The position numbers and the translations under genes were made by a program. A stretch of 5,382 bases of DNA from Rhodothermota bacterium (GTDB lineage Bacteria; Hydrogenedentota; Hydrogenedentia; Hydrogenedentales; GCA-2746185): positions 1-5,382 of the forward strand of contig VFKU01000708.1 of NCBI GenBank assembly GCA_009885415.1. The letters run 5' to 3'. Shown one piece after another: positions 5,213 to 5,382 of the stretch; positions within the stretch are counted from its first letter, which is position 1; each line of letters begins with the position of its first letter. The notes under the pieces were generated by a model that did not search any database, was not told where the DNA came from, and saw only the letters and a list, made by a program, of their open reading frames with translations.

Positions 5213-5382
5213 GTGGCGAAATTCAATTTCAATGCTTCGACCCTGCCCGTGTTCATGGATCGCGTGCGCACGATTCGCGCCGATACGCCGCGGCGCTGGG
5301 GGCAGATGGACGCGACGCGCGCGCTGCGCCACCTTATCTTCACCTTCGAAATGTCGCTCGGCATCCAAAAGATCGAAGACAC
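5213..5382 (+). CDS. DUF1569/DinB-superfamily-like protein, 5' part only
   Basis: An open frame begins with GTG at 5213 and runs off the window after 56 full codons. AGGG at 5204-5207 lies five bases upstream. No ATG, GTG or TTG occurs in frame between the TAG at 5171 and this GTG; the next ATG is residue 15. The visible product reads VAKFNFNASTLPVFMDRV, then RWGQM and the helix RALRHLIFTFEMSLG. The RWGxM...HL pattern is typical of DUF1569 proteins, a branch of the DinB-like four-helix bundle in which the histidine often helps bind metal. The biochemical role of this branch is unknown to me. The gene is separated from the methyltransferase by the repeat-bearing spacer, so it is probably a separate transcription unit. 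Confidence 0.6.
   Translation, partial: MAKFNFNASTLPVFMDRVRTIRADTPRRWGQMDATRALRHLIFTFEMSLGIQKIED

Noticed and set aside
5110..5382. Minus-strand open frames across the spacer and the partial gene
   Set aside because: The plus-strand frame from 5213 gives a recognisable DUF1569-like pattern, while the minus-strand products show none.

Overview
The window is GC-rich (roughly 60-65% by eye) and densely coded. All six recognisable genes lie on the plus strand. It looks like the chromosome of a Gram-negative bacterium, because the first three genes belong to families that build and modify lipid A or other envelope glycolipids. The phylum cannot be fixed from this sequence. A DUF1569/DinB-like gene and a GTCATTCTGAGCG-type intergenic repeat remind me of acidobacterial, deltaproteobacterial or similar environmental genomes, but that is only an impression from memory.

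Region 1 (46-3302) is a tightly coupled three-gene operon. A family 2 glycosyltransferase of the polyprenyl-phosphate sugar synthase type ends one base before a membrane protein made of two tandem lipid-A-biosynthesis N-terminal (LAB_N) units. That gene overlaps by 4 bases (ATGA) a 615-residue ArnT/PMT-like membrane glycosyltransferase. The simplest reading is one pathway. The first enzyme charges a lipid phosphate with a sugar on the cytoplasmic side, the third transfers the sugar to lipid A or another acceptor on the periplasmic side, and the middle protein, with an apparent 3+1+3 helix layout, is a candidate for moving the lipid-linked sugar across the membrane. The first and third roles follow from family knowledge; the flippase role is inference.

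Region 2 (3303-4935) begins with a 94-base gap holding a plausible sigma70-type promoter and a short hairpin. It then encodes a CmoA-like carboxy-S-adenosylmethionine synthase and, 21 bases later, a membrane methyltransferase of the isoprenylcysteine/phospholipid methyltransferase type with an unusual two-helix C-terminal extension. No CmoB, the usual user of carboxy-SAM, is present in the window. One CmoA ligand-contact position (Asn132 of the E. coli enzyme) appears to be leucine.

Region 3 (4936-5212) is a 277-base non-coding spacer. It contains a C8 tract, a short dispersed-repeat-like motif and a perfect 7-bp hairpin. Region 4 (5213-5382) is the start of a DUF1569/DinB-superfamily-like gene that runs off the window. 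No tRNA, rRNA, CRISPR array, transposase or phage gene was seen.
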